From contig JBJMSU010000191.1 in the NCBI GenBank assembly GCA_045801465.1, forward strand, positions 1 to 50,444: a DNA stretch of 50,444 nucleotides, read 5' to 3'. The notes below the pieces were generated by a model, which saw nothing but the letters and a program-made list of their open reading frames with translations, was not told where the DNA came from and did not search any database. Numbering within the stretch: position 1 is the stretch's first letter; every line of letters starts with the position of its first letter. This stretch comes from DATFWC01 sp045801465. GTDB lineage: Bacteria; Pseudomonadota; Alphaproteobacteria; Rhizobiales; Xanthobacteraceae. Shown here piece by piece: positions 7,940 to 16,275 of the stretch. The position numbers and the translations under genes were made by a program.

Positions 7940-9910
7940 ATGGCGGAATCGGTCTACGGCCCTACTTGGTATGCCGCAACCGCGGTGGCGGCGCCAGAGC
8001 GCAGCCGGCTCGTCTACGACGTTGACGTCGACGCCTGCGTTATCGGCGGCGGGCTTGCGGGCCTCACCGTGGCGCGCGAACTCGCGCGGCGCGGCTGGTC
8101 GGTCGCGCTGCTGGAAGCCAACCGCGTCGCGTGGAACGCGTCCAGCCGCAATGCCGGCTTTGTGGCCCCCGGCTTTGCCGAGCGCCTCGACCGCATCGTC
8201 GAGCGCGTCGGGCTCGAGCGCACGAGGGAACTTTGGGTCCTGTCGGCGGGCGGTGTCGACTACATCCGCAGCACGATCCGCGAGACCGCGATGGCCGGCG
8301 TCAGCCCGGTCGATGGCCGGCTGACGGTGCAGCGGTTCGATAGCGAGGAGAGGCTGTTCGCGCAGGCCGACCTGATCGCCGGCAAGCTCGGCACCGAGGT
8401 CGAAGCATGGTCGACCGAGCAGGTGCGGGAGGTGCTCAAGAGCAAGGCCTATTTCCAGGGCCTGCACCTCCCCGGCGGGTTCCATATTCATCCGCTGAAT
8501 TATGCCCTCGGCCTCGCGGCGGCGGCCGAAGAGGCAGGCGCGAAGATTTTCGAGCAGACGCGCGCGCTGGAGATCGACGCGGCCGGAGTCCGCAAACGCA
8601 TCACGACAGCCGCCGGACGCGTGCGCGCGAACCACATCGTGCTCGCCGGGAACGCCCACCTCGGCTCGCTGTGTCCGGAGGTGTCGAGCTCGATCCTGCC
8701 GGTTGCCAGCTATGTGGCGACGACGGCGCCGCTCGGAGAGCGGCTCCTCGATGCGATCACCTATTCGGGCGCAGTCTCCGACACCCGCCGCACCGGCGAC
8801 CATTACCGCATCATCGACGGCGACCGGCTGCTTTGGGGCGGCCGGCTTGCCGCGCATCTCAACTCTCCCCGCCGGCTCAAGAACGTCATGCGGCGGGATA
8901 TCCTCACCATCTTCCCCCAGCTCGGCGACGTGGAGATCACGCACGCCTGGAGCGGACTGATGGGATATGCGGTCCACAAGATGCCGCAGATCGGCGAGGT
9001 GTCGCCCGGCTTGTGGGTGGCGAGCGCATTCGGCAGTCATGGGCTCAACACCAGCGCCATGGCGGGCGAGCTGATTGCCCGTGCGATCGCCGAAGGCGAC
9101 GACCGCTGGCGGCTGTTCTCGTCCTATGACCTCGTGCATGCCGGCGGCCGGGTTGGTCGCGCGGCGGCACAGGTCCTGTACGGGGCCATGCGCATCCGCG
9201 ATGCCATCGACGAGCAGCTCGCCTCGCAGCGCGCCGTGGCGCGACGGCGCAAGGAGGCCTTCGCGGCCCGCGCCGCCGGGGAGGCGAAGCGCCGCGTGGC
9301 CGAGGAAGCGGCGCGGCTCGCAGTCGAGGAGGCCCAGCGTCGGGCGGCGGCGGCGGCGGAACGAATCGTCGCCGCGGAAGCGGTCGCCCGCGCCACGCAG
9401 GAAGCCGAGCATGCGGCGGCCGAAGAATCCCGGCAGCAAGCCGCCTATATGGCGGCGCAAGCGGAGCAGCGGCGCGTCGTCGACGAGATCACCCAACGGG
9501 CGGCGCTGGCCTCTCAGGAGGCTTCTCGGCGCGAATGGACGGACCAATTGGCGGCGGCCAACCCGCAGCATCGCCGCGTCTCCGATGCGGCGCCAGGACA
9601 GATCGCCCGCGAGGCCGCGGAACGGGCAGGCCGGATCGCCGCGGAAGAGGCCGCCCATCGGATCGCCCAAGAAGCGGCACGCCTGACGGGCCCACGGAAC
9701 ACACCCGGCGAACCGATCGAGGTGACGCCGGGCGCCTCCGCGTCGGTGCCAGGAGCTTGGCGCGAGGTGCCCGAACCGGACGTGGACCTGGCGCGAAGTG
9801 CAATGGCTGCCTTGGCGCAACAGGGCAAGGCCGCAGCGCCCAAGCGCAAGCGCCGGCGCGACGGCGCAGCGTCGGCCGACATCGCCCGCAGCCCACGCCC
9901 GGAGGAGTGA
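7940..9910 (+). CDS. FAD-dependent amine/amino-acid oxidoreductase with coiled-coil tail
   Basis: A 656-aa protein. Residues 30-400 form a DadA/glycine-oxidase-type FAD domain, with the dinucleotide motif VIGGGLAGLTVARELARRG (GGGLAG at 36-41), NASSRNAGFV, and the C-terminal FAD strand GLWVASAFGSHGLNTSAMAG. After about residue 430 the sequence changes to roughly 220 residues rich in Ala, Glu, Arg and Gln with long uninterrupted helix character (RRRKEAFAARAAGEAKRRVA). It ends in a basic segment KAAAPKRKRRRD. Family members are normally 380-450 aa, so the tail is an extra module, perhaps for oligomerisation or membrane or DNA tethering. The FAD domain presumably oxidises an amine or amino acid; the substrate is not identifiable. 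Confidence 0.85.
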   Translation: MAESVYGPTWYAATAVAAPERSRLVYDVDVDACVIGGGLAGLTVARELARRGWSVALLEANRVAWNASSRNAGFVAPGFAERLDRIVERVGLERTRELWVLSAGGVDYIRSTIRETAMAGVSPVDGRLTVQRFDSEERLFAQADLIAGKLGTEVEAWSTEQVREVLKSKAYFQGLHLPGGFHIHPLNYALGLAAAAEEAGAKIFEQTRALEIDAAGVRKRITTAAGRVRANHIVLAGNAHLGSLCPEVSSSILPVASYVATTAPLGERLLDAITYSGAVSDTRRTGDHYRIIDGDRLLWGGRLAAHLNSPRRLKNVMRRDILTIFPQLGDVEITHAWSGLMGYAVHKMPQIGEVSPGLWVASAFGSHGLNTSAMAGELIARAIAEGDDRWRLFSSYDLVHAGGRVGRAAAQVLYGAMRIRDAIDEQLASQRAVARRRKEAFAARAAGEAKRRVAEEAARLAVEEAQRRAAAAAERIVAAEAVARATQEAEHAAAEESRQQAAYMAAQAEQRRVVDEITQRAALASQEASRREWTDQLAAANPQHRRVSDAAPGQIAREAAERAGRIAAEEAAHRIAQEAARLTGPRNTPGEPIEVTPGASASVPGAWREVPEPDVDLARSAMAALAQQGKAAAPKRKRRRDGAASADIARSPRPEE

Positions 9911-9936
9911 GCAGCCCCCGACGAGGTGTAGTTTTC

Positions 9937-10091
9937 GTAGGGTGAGTTGAGGCGCCGCACTCGGTTTGCGAGCGGGACCGCTGCATAGCGCGCCGAAACC
10001 CACCAGCCGCGGAAAACGTAACGGTGGGTTTTCGGCGCGCCGCGCTGCGATACCATCGCCAAACCTCGCGACGCGCCTCAACCAACCCTAC
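9937..10091. repeat. Nested palindrome between convergent genes
   Basis: Outer arms at about 9937-9955 and 10073-10091 are near-perfect inverse repeats that start GTAGGGT. Inner arms at 9988-10004 and 10023-10040 share GCGCGCCGAAA and its complement, with one extra base. The element fills the gap between the convergent oxidoreductase and moxR genes. It resembles the GTAGGGTGGGTT-type dispersed repeats known from several bacterial genomes. Confidence 0.8.
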
Positions 10092-10094
10092 AAG

Positions 10095-10940
10095 TCAGCG
10101 CCCCTCGCGGCGGGTCATGAAGGCGAGCCGCTCGAACAGGTGCACGTCCTGCTCGTTCTTGAGCAGCGCGCCATGCAGCGGCGGGATGAGTTTCTTCGGG
10201 TCACGCTCGCGCAAGGTCTCCGGCCCGATGTCTTCGACCAGGAGGAGCTTGAGCCAATCGAGCAGCTCCGACGTCGAGGGCTTCTTTTTCAATCCTGGCA
10301 CGTCGCGGACTTCGTAGAAGATCTTGAGCGCTTCGGCGACGAGCCGCTGCTTGATGCCGGGAAAATGCACGTCGACGATCGCCCGCATGGTCTCGGGATC
10401 GGGGAAGCGGATGTAATGGAAAAAGCAGCGGCGCAGGAACGCGTCGGGCAGTTCCTTTTCGTTGTTCGACGTAATGACGACGATCGGACGGCGGCGCGCC
10501 TTCACGGTCTCGCCCGTCTCATAGACGAAGAACTCCATGCGATCGAGCTCCTGCAACAGGTCGTTGGGGAACTCGATGTCGGCCTTGTCGATCTCGTCGA
10601 TCAGGAGAACCGGCCGCTCATCGGACACGAAGGCGTCCCACAGCTTGCCGCGCTTGATGTAGTTGCGGATGTCGTGCACGCGAGCGTCGCCGAGCTGGCT
10701 GTCACGCAGGCGCGAGACCGCGTCGTACTCGTAGAGGCCTTGCAGCGCCTTCGTGGTCGATTTGATGTGCCACTCGATCAGCGGCGCGCCGATCGCCTGC
10801 GCGATCTCGAGCGCCAGCACGGTCTTGCCCGTGCCCGGCTCGCCCTTGACGAGAAGCGGCCGTTCCAGCGTGATGGCGGCGTTCACCGCGACCTTGAGAT
10901 CGTCGGTGGCGACGTAGCCGCTGGTTCCTTCGAAACGCAT
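10095..10940 (-). CDS. MoxR-family AAA+ ATPase
   Basis: A 281-aa AAA+ chaperone-like ATPase. Walker A is GEPGTGKT (33-40), Walker B VLLIDEIDKA, sensor 1 ITSNNEKELPDAFLRRC. ATG 10940 follows GGAG at five bases. MoxR proteins usually work with a von Willebrand A-domain protein to mature a metal-dependent or membrane enzyme. Here no VWA gene follows; instead the gene ends against a palindromic repeat and an FAD oxidoreductase on the other strand. It therefore appears to be an orphan in this window. Confidence 0.9.
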   Translation of the reverse strand: MRFEGTSGYVATDDLKVAVNAAITLERPLLVKGEPGTGKTVLALEIAQAIGAPLIEWHIKSTTKALQGLYEYDAVSRLRDSQLGDARVHDIRNYIKRGKLWDAFVSDERPVLLIDEIDKADIEFPNDLLQELDRMEFFVYETGETVKARRRPIVVITSNNEKELPDAFLRRCFFHYIRFPDPETMRAIVDVHFPGIKQRLVAEALKIFYEVRDVPGLKKKPSTSELLDWLKLLLVEDIGPETLRERDPKKLIPPLHGALLKNEQDVHLFERLAFMTRREGR

Positions 10941-11138
10941 CGTGGCTCCGGATCGTTAGATTCCGTCTGTAGCCAGTGTTCACCGGCACGACAAGGTCGC
11001 GCATTGCAGTGCAATAAGTTCTGCGGTTGGTCGCGCGAACGTGAGATCAGTTGAGTATCGCTTTGGCTTTGCCGCGCGTATCTGAAGGGACCAAATGAGC
11101 AGGTGGGACGTGCGCCCATCTCGGGAGGATTATGGTCG

Positions 11139-11756
11139 ATGACGCGGTTCGTTGCAGTTGTGGTCGGCTGTGCGTTGATGGCAGGCGTGGCCGCCGCGCA
11201 GGCCCCGGTTACACGTCCGGATGCCAATACTGCCGTCGCGACCTTCGCGGGCGGCTGCTTCTGGTGCGTGGAAGCCGACTTCGACAAGGTCGCCGGGGTG
11301 ATCAGCACGACCTCCGGCTATACCGGCGGCAAGGTCGCCAACCCGAGCTACCAGCAAGTGTCGGCCGGCGGTACCGGGCACACCGAGGCGGTCGAGATCG
11401 TCTACGACCCGACCAAGGTCTCCTACGAGAAGCTGCTCGACCACTTCTGGCGCAACCACGATCCGCTGGCGAAGAACGCCCAGTTCTGCGACCACGGCAG
11501 CCAGTACCGCGCCGGCATCTTCTATCACGATGAAGAGCAGCATCGGCTGGCGCAAGCTTCGAAGCAGACGGCGCAGGCGCGCTTCAAGCAGCCGATCCAG
11601 ACCGAGATCACGCCGGCAGGCCCGTTCTACAAGGCGGAGGACTACCACCAGGACTACTATGTAAACAATCCGATCCGCTACAAGTTCTACCGTTACAATT
11701 GCGGCCGCGACCAGCGCCTCGAAGAGCTGTGGGGCAAGGCCGACAAGAGCAGCTAG
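11139..11756 (+). CDS. msrA: Peptide methionine-S-sulfoxide reductase MsrA, exported
   Basis: Reduces the S epimer of methionine sulfoxide in proteins. From ATG 11139 the product is 205 aa, with a signal peptide (MTRFVAVVVGCALMAGVAAA, then QA) and the active-site motif GCFWC at residues 39-43, where Cys40 is the nucleophile. GYTGG follows, then the family segment HTEAVEIVYDP, DHGSQYR, and a C-terminal NCGRDQRL whose Cys may act in recycling. The export signal implies a periplasmic role. A GTG at 11103 is in frame, but the signal peptide favours 11139, with GGGAGG upstream. msrB follows after one palindromic repeat. Confidence 0.95.
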   Translation: MTRFVAVVVGCALMAGVAAAQAPVTRPDANTAVATFAGGCFWCVEADFDKVAGVISTTSGYTGGKVANPSYQQVSAGGTGHTEAVEIVYDPTKVSYEKLLDHFWRNHDPLAKNAQFCDHGSQYRAGIFYHDEEQHRLAQASKQTAQARFKQPIQTEITPAGPFYKAEDYHQDYYVNNPIRYKFYRYNCGRDQRLEELWGKADKSS

Positions 11757-11759
11757 GAC

Positions 11760-11858
11760 GTGAGTGGCGAATGGTGAATGGCGAATAATAAGTGGCGTGT
11801 AACCATGGGCCGACATCTTCTTTCTACCCAATTCGCAACTCGCCATTCGCTATTCGCT
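11760..11858. repeat. Heptad palindromic repeat R2 (between msrA and msrB)
   Basis: The left arm begins GTGAGTGGCGAATGG, with units varying around GGCGAAT. The right arm ends CGCCATTCGCTATTCGCT. This is the same 7-base-unit family as R1, but here it lies between two co-directional genes, so it may be a 3' processing or stability hairpin or an attenuator rather than a shared end. Confidence 0.75.
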
Positions 11859-11892
11859 GAAATTTGACGAGATTCATGCCGCGGAGGCACAC

Positions 11893-12393
11893 ATGATCGA
11901 CCGTCGGATGATGCTTCTCGGTGGCGGGAGTTTGGCCGTGATCGCAATACTGGGCTGGTTGCGCGGTGGCGACGTCAGTGCTGCCGGACCGTTCGAAGTG
12001 CAGAAAAGCGACGATGAGTGGCGGGGCATCCTCAACCCCGCGCAATATCGCGTGCTGCGCCAGCACGGCACCGAGCAACCGTTCTCGAGTCCGCTCAATG
12101 CCGAGAAGCGCACGGGAACTTTCGCCTGCGCGGGCTGCGAGCTGCCCCTGTTTTCCTCCGACACCAAGTTCGAGAGCGGCACCGGCTGGCCGAGCTTCAC
12201 GGCGCCGTTGGAAAACGCCGTCGGCACCTCGGTGGACCGCTCGCTGTTCGTTGCCCGCACCGAAGTGCATTGCCGGCGCTGCGGCGGCCATCTCGGCCAC
12301 GTGTTCGACGACGGGCCGGCGCCCACCGGCAAGCGCTATTGCATGAACGGCGTCGCCTTGACGTTCGTGCCCAATGCCGACGCACCGGCCTAG
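11893..12393 (+). CDS. msrB: Peptide methionine-R-sulfoxide reductase MsrB, exported
   Basis: Reduces the R epimer of protein-bound methionine sulfoxide. It is 166 aa, with zinc ligands Cys79/Cys82 (CAGC) and Cys127/Cys130 (CRRC), the substrate segment ESGTGWPSF, GGHLGHVF, and catalytic Cys150 in RYCMNG. The N-terminus MIDRRMMLLGGGSLAVIAIL has a twin-arginine-like start and a hydrophobic core, so the protein is probably exported, perhaps by Tat, as a zinc protein folded beforehand. The start is supported by GGAGG five bases upstream. With msrA it makes a periplasmic repair pair. Confidence 0.95.
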   Translation: MIDRRMMLLGGGSLAVIAILGWLRGGDVSAAGPFEVQKSDDEWRGILNPAQYRVLRQHGTEQPFSSPLNAEKRTGTFACAGCELPLFSSDTKFESGTGWPSFTAPLENAVGTSVDRSLFVARTEVHCRRCGGHLGHVFDDGPAPTGKRYCMNGVALTFVPNADAPA

Positions 12394-12443
12394 CTCACTC
12401 TCGCTTGCCATGCACTGACGGCACGGCCTAGCCTCGGACCTCG

Positions 12444-13646
12444 ATGAAGGTCCGGCCAATGTCCGCAACGCCATCCATCACAACTGCGGCCGCCGCATCG
12501 GCAGGTCGAGCACGGCCGCCGTTTCGCGCCGATCAGGTCGGCAGCCTGCTGCGGCCGCAGCGGCTGAAGGTCGCACGGGAACGCCTGCTCGGCTCGCAGA
12601 CGCACGACCGCAATCTCGGGCCGCACGAAAATACAGAACTGCGCGCCATCGAAGACGAATGTATCCGCGATGCCGTGGCCATGCAGGAACGCGCAGGCCT
12701 GCGCGCCGTCACCGACGGCGAGTTCCGCCGGCGCAGTTGGTGGCTCGAGCTGATCTTGAATTGGCAAGGCGTTGCGGCGGACCGTACCGGCACGACCGAG
12801 ATGGCGTGGAGAAATGAAAGCGGCGCGCGGCAGCCGGCGTCGCGTCTCTGGATCAACGGTCCGATCCGCTGGCAGCCGAGCCCGATCGTTCGCGCCTTCG
12901 CGTTCCTCAAGGCCAACACCGCCCGCGTCCCGAAGGTGACGATTCCCGCGCCCATGGTCCTCCACATGTTCAGCGGCGGGAACAGGGGAGTTGGCGAAGG
13001 CCATTACAAGAGCATCGGCGATTTTTGGGACGATGTCGTCGACGCCTATCGGCAGGAAGTCTCGGCGCTCGCCGCCGCCGGCGCGACCTATATCCAGTTC
13101 GACGACACGAGCATTGCGTTCCTGTGCGATCCGGCGCACCGCGCCACCGTCGAGCGCTGGGGCAGCAAGCCGGATGAGCTGTTGGCCGAATATGCCGAGC
13201 GGATGAATCAAGTGCTCGCGGTACTGCCGGAGAACGTCACGGTGACGCTGCATCAGTGTCGCGGCAACCGCGAAGGAAATTGGATGGCGGAGGGCGGATA
13301 TGGTCCGGTGGCCGACGTCCTGTTCAACCGCATCAACGTCCACGGCTACTTTCTCGAATACGACACGCCGCGTGCCGGCTCGTTCGCTCCGCTGCGCCTC
13401 TTACCCAGGGGCAAGATCGCCGTCCTCGGCCTCGTGTCCAGCAAGACTCCGACGCTCGAGCGCGCCGACGATCTCAAGCGCCGTATCGAGGAGGCGGCGC
13501 AATTCGCCGCGATCGACCAGTTGGCATTGAGTCCGCAATGCGGGTTTGCCAGCTCGGTCGGCGGCAATCCGCTCAGCGAAGACGCGCAGGAAGCAAAGCT
13601 CAGGAGGATCGTGGAGGTGGCAACCGCCGTGTGGGGAGGACTGTGA
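12444..13646 (+). CDS. MetE C-terminal-domain-like methyltransferase (cobalamin-independent methionine synthase family)
   Basis: A 400-aa single-barrel protein related to the C-terminal catalytic half of MetE. It has the N-terminal DQVGSLLRP, the zinc motif HQC (His270, Cys272) followed by RGN, EYD as a possible acidic ligand, and SPQCGF with Cys366 as the third Cys/His ligand. ATG 12459 is an alternative start. Such short homologues lack the N-terminal half of MetE and act on varied methyl donors or thiols, so calling it methionine synthase would be too specific. An NMT1-like binding protein follows after about 50 bases, and the two may share a transcript. Confidence 0.85.
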   Translation: MKVRPMSATPSITTAAAASAGRARPPFRADQVGSLLRPQRLKVARERLLGSQTHDRNLGPHENTELRAIEDECIRDAVAMQERAGLRAVTDGEFRRRSWWLELILNWQGVAADRTGTTEMAWRNESGARQPASRLWINGPIRWQPSPIVRAFAFLKANTARVPKVTIPAPMVLHMFSGGNRGVGEGHYKSIGDFWDDVVDAYRQEVSALAAAGATYIQFDDTSIAFLCDPAHRATVERWGSKPDELLAEYAERMNQVLAVLPENVTVTLHQCRGNREGNWMAEGGYGPVADVLFNRINVHGYFLEYDTPRAGSFAPLRLLPRGKIAVLGLVSSKTPTLERADDLKRRIEEAAQFAAIDQLALSPQCGFASSVGGNPLSEDAQEAKLRRIVEVATAVWGGL

Positions 13647-13699
13647 TTCTTCGCCCGCGCGGTGCTCATGCGATCGAGAGGTTTTCCGGGGAGGGGAAG

Positions 13700-14650
13700 A
13701 TGAATCGGATCATCAAAGCGGTCGCGGCCTGCGCGATCGGATTGTCGCTGTCGACGGCGAATGGCGCCGCCGCCGACAGGCTGAAGCTCGCCATCGGCCA
13801 GCGCGGCATCTGGCACGGCGCTCCAGCCGACCTCGGCATGCGTGCCGGCATCTTCCCCAAGCACGGGCTCGAGCTCGAAATCCTCTACACCGACGGCGCC
13901 GGACAGACCATGCAGGCGGTCATTGCCGGCAGCGCCGACGTCGGCGTGTCGGTCGGCACGTTCGGCGTACTCGGCGCCTACGCGAAAGGCGCGCCGATCC
14001 GCATCATCGGCTCGGAGTCGATCGGCGAAGACGCCTATTGGTACGTGCGGGCGGATTCGCCGATCAAATCCATGGCCGACATGAACGACCGCACGATCGC
14101 CTTCTCGACCGTGGGAGCCTCGACGCACAGCAACGTGCTGGGACTGATCGATCGCTACAAAGTCAGCGCCAAGCCGGTCGCGACCGGCGGCGGTCCGGCA
14201 ACCTTCACCATGGTGATGACGGGCCAGGTCGATGCCGGCTGGTCGGCGCCGCCATTGGGCATGGAGGCGCTGCGCAAGGGGCAGGTCCGCGTGATCGTCC
14301 GTGCCGACGAACTGCCCCTGGTCAAGGGCCACACGGTCCGCACCATCATCGCCAACAAGGACAGCCTGGATGGCAAGCGCGAGGTCTACACCCGGTTCAT
14401 GCGCGCCTACCGCGAGACCATCGACTGGATGTATGCCGGCGATGACGTGCTGAAGATGTATGCCGACTTCACCGGCATCACGGTGGAGGACGCTAAGCGC
14501 ATTCGCGAGGAATTCGATCCAAAGGAAATGCTGATCCCCGACCGCGTCGTCGGACTGGAGGACGTCATGCCCGACGCCGTCAAGTTCAAGTTCATCAGCC
14601 AACCGTTGACCGAGCGCGAGCTCAAGGAGCTGGTGCAGATTCCGCGATAG
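13700..14650 (+). CDS. NMT1/SsuA-like ABC-transporter substrate-binding protein
   Basis: A 316-aa periplasmic binding protein. The start at 13700 is fixed by GGGGAGGGG just before the ATG, and a signal peptide ends around ANGAAA. Family features are LKLAIGQRGIWHGAPADLGM, GIFPKHGLELEILYT and the pocket strand AGSADVGVSVGTFG, as in the taurine/sulfonate/thiamine-precursor (NMT1) group. No permease or ATPase gene is adjacent. The neighbouring MetE-like gene may hint at a sulfur compound as ligand, but this is only context. Confidence 0.85.
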   Translation: MNRIIKAVAACAIGLSLSTANGAAADRLKLAIGQRGIWHGAPADLGMRAGIFPKHGLELEILYTDGAGQTMQAVIAGSADVGVSVGTFGVLGAYAKGAPIRIIGSESIGEDAYWYVRADSPIKSMADMNDRTIAFSTVGASTHSNVLGLIDRYKVSAKPVATGGGPATFTMVMTGQVDAGWSAPPLGMEALRKGQVRVIVRADELPLVKGHTVRTIIANKDSLDGKREVYTRFMRAYRETIDWMYAGDDVLKMYADFTGITVEDAKRIREEFDPKEMLIPDRVVGLEDVMPDAVKFKFISQPLTERELKELVQIPR

Positions 14651-14766
14651 CGGCCTGCGGGCTGCGCCGATGGCGGGCGGCAATTCTTGCCGCCGCTAGG
14701 CAGATCTGCGCCGCGGCGGCGCCGGGCCTCCGCCGGTAACGTACTGATATCGCTGACAATAGCTGC

Positions 14767-14781
14767 TGGCACGGCACTTGC
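14767..14781 (+). promoter_or_regulatory. Sigma-54 promoter upstream of flgE
   Basis: TGGCACGGCACTTGC matches the sigma-54 consensus, with GG at 14768-14769 and GC at 14780-14781 separated by exactly 10 bases. It lies 76 bases before the flgE ATG in a 206-base gap with no gene. In Caulobacter the hook operon is sigma-54 dependent, so this placement is expected for an alphaproteobacterial flgE. Confidence 0.8.
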
Positions 14782-14856
14782 GACGGCTTCAGTCCGGCCG
14801 TGCGGCCCTGGCTTTTCCGCCCGATTCCCGGCGGCCGCCCTCGAGTGGAGACCACT

Positions 14857-16230
14857 ATGGGTATCTTCGGCGCTCTCACCACCGCAGTGACGGGTCTTCG
14901 TGCGCAGTCGTTCGCGCTCGAGAACATCTCCGGAAACATTGCCAATTCGCAGACCACGGCTTTCAAGCGCGTCGACACGAGCTTTGAGGATCTGATCCCT
15001 GACTTTCCGATCAACAAGCAGTTGGCTGGCAGCGTCATTGCGTCTTCGCGCGCAACGAATACCGCGCAGGGCGATATCCAGGGAGCGTCCATCGGCACCT
15101 TCGTCGCGGTCAACGGCGAGGGCTTCTTCATCGTTCAGAAGCCGGCGAATTTTGTCGACAATCGCCCCGTTTTCGACGGCGTCAACCTGTACACGCGCCG
15201 CGGCGATTTCCAGCTGGACAAGAGCGGGTTTCTCGTCAACGGCGCCGGCTACTACCTCATGGGCATCCCGGTCGACTCGGCAACCGGCAATCTCGTCGGG
15301 AGCGTCCCGGAGCTGCTGCAATTCCAGAACGACCTGCTTCCGGCACAGCCCACGACTCGCATCGAGTATCGTGCCAATCTCGCCAGCTATCCGCTGACCC
15401 CGGCGAGCGACAAGAACGTTCCGCAGTCGGAACTTCTCGACCCGGCCGGCTTCACGGTCGATCCCACCACCGGCGGTGCCGGAACCGTCATCGGCAGCGA
15501 TGTCACCACCTTTCTCGATGAATCGGTCAGTGGCGGTGCCATTACCGCCTTTGATGCCACCGGCGCGCCGGTGAATATCCAATTTCGTTGGGCCAAGACC
15601 GACGCGGCCGCCTACGGCGGAACCGACACCTGGAACCTGTTCTACCAGGTCGACTCCAATGCAACCGGCGCCACCGTGGCCTGGCAGAATGTCGGCACCG
15701 ATTACATGTTCGGCGCAAACGGGCAGATGAATCCGCCGGTCACCAACGTCACGCTCACGGGTGTCACCGTCGACGGCATCACGATCGGCGATATCACGCT
15801 CGCCCATGGCAGCGGCGGGCTGACGCAATTTTCCGATCCGAACGGAAATGCGCAAATCAACCTGCTGCAGCAAAACGGCTTTGCTGCCGGCGAACTGCAG
15901 ACGATTTCCGTCAACGACAAGGGCCGGGTGATCGGGACCTATTCGAACGGCCGCACCATCGATCTCGCCGAGATCACGCTTGCCGACTTCAACGGCGCCA
16001 ATTTTCTCAAGCGTCTCGACGGCGGTGCCTTCGCGGTCACCGACGAGTCCGGCCCGGCCATCTTCGGCGCATCCGGAAAAATCGTCGCTGGTTCGCTCGA
16101 GGGGTCGAACACCGACATCGCCGAGGAATTCAGCAAGCTGATCGTGACCCAGCAGGCTTATTCGGCCAACACCAGAATCATCACCACCGGCAATCAGATG
16201 ATTCAGGAGCTCTTGAACATGACCCGCTGA
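14857..16230 (+). CDS. flgE: Flagellar hook protein FlgE
   Basis: Builds the curved hook outside the cell and is exported by the flagellar type III system. It is 457 aa. The N-terminal rod/hook helix is GALTTAVTGLRAQSFALENI, with SGNIANSQTTAFKR matching the rod-class ANNIAN motif. The C-terminal helix ends QAYSANTRIITTGNQM. The start at 14857 is preceded by GGAG; an earlier in-frame ATG at 14800 adds non-homologous residues. It heads a flgE-flgK-flgL run behind a sigma-54 promoter. Confidence 0.93.
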   Translation: MGIFGALTTAVTGLRAQSFALENISGNIANSQTTAFKRVDTSFEDLIPDFPINKQLAGSVIASSRATNTAQGDIQGASIGTFVAVNGEGFFIVQKPANFVDNRPVFDGVNLYTRRGDFQLDKSGFLVNGAGYYLMGIPVDSATGNLVGSVPELLQFQNDLLPAQPTTRIEYRANLASYPLTPASDKNVPQSELLDPAGFTVDPTTGGAGTVIGSDVTTFLDESVSGGAITAFDATGAPVNIQFRWAKTDAAAYGGTDTWNLFYQVDSNATGATVAWQNVGTDYMFGANGQMNPPVTNVTLTGVTVDGITIGDITLAHGSGGLTQFSDPNGNAQINLLQQNGFAAGELQTISVNDKGRVIGTYSNGRTIDLAEITLADFNGANFLKRLDGGAFAVTDESGPAIFGASGKIVAGSLEGSNTDIAEEFSKLIVTQQAYSANTRIITTGNQMIQELLNMTR

Positions 16231-16275
16231 CGGTCGGTTCGAGTCTTTCATGACGGTTGAGGATGGTATTCGGTA

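Noticed and set aside
7910..10081. A 723-residue open frame antisense to the FAD oxidoreductase
   Set aside because: It runs through the coding strand of a clear FAD protein and reads Arg/Gly/His-rich with no domain. It is a by-product of high GC at third codon positions.
14407..16251. A 614-residue open frame antisense to flgE
   Set aside because: flgE is unmistakable on the plus strand; the antisense product has no family features.
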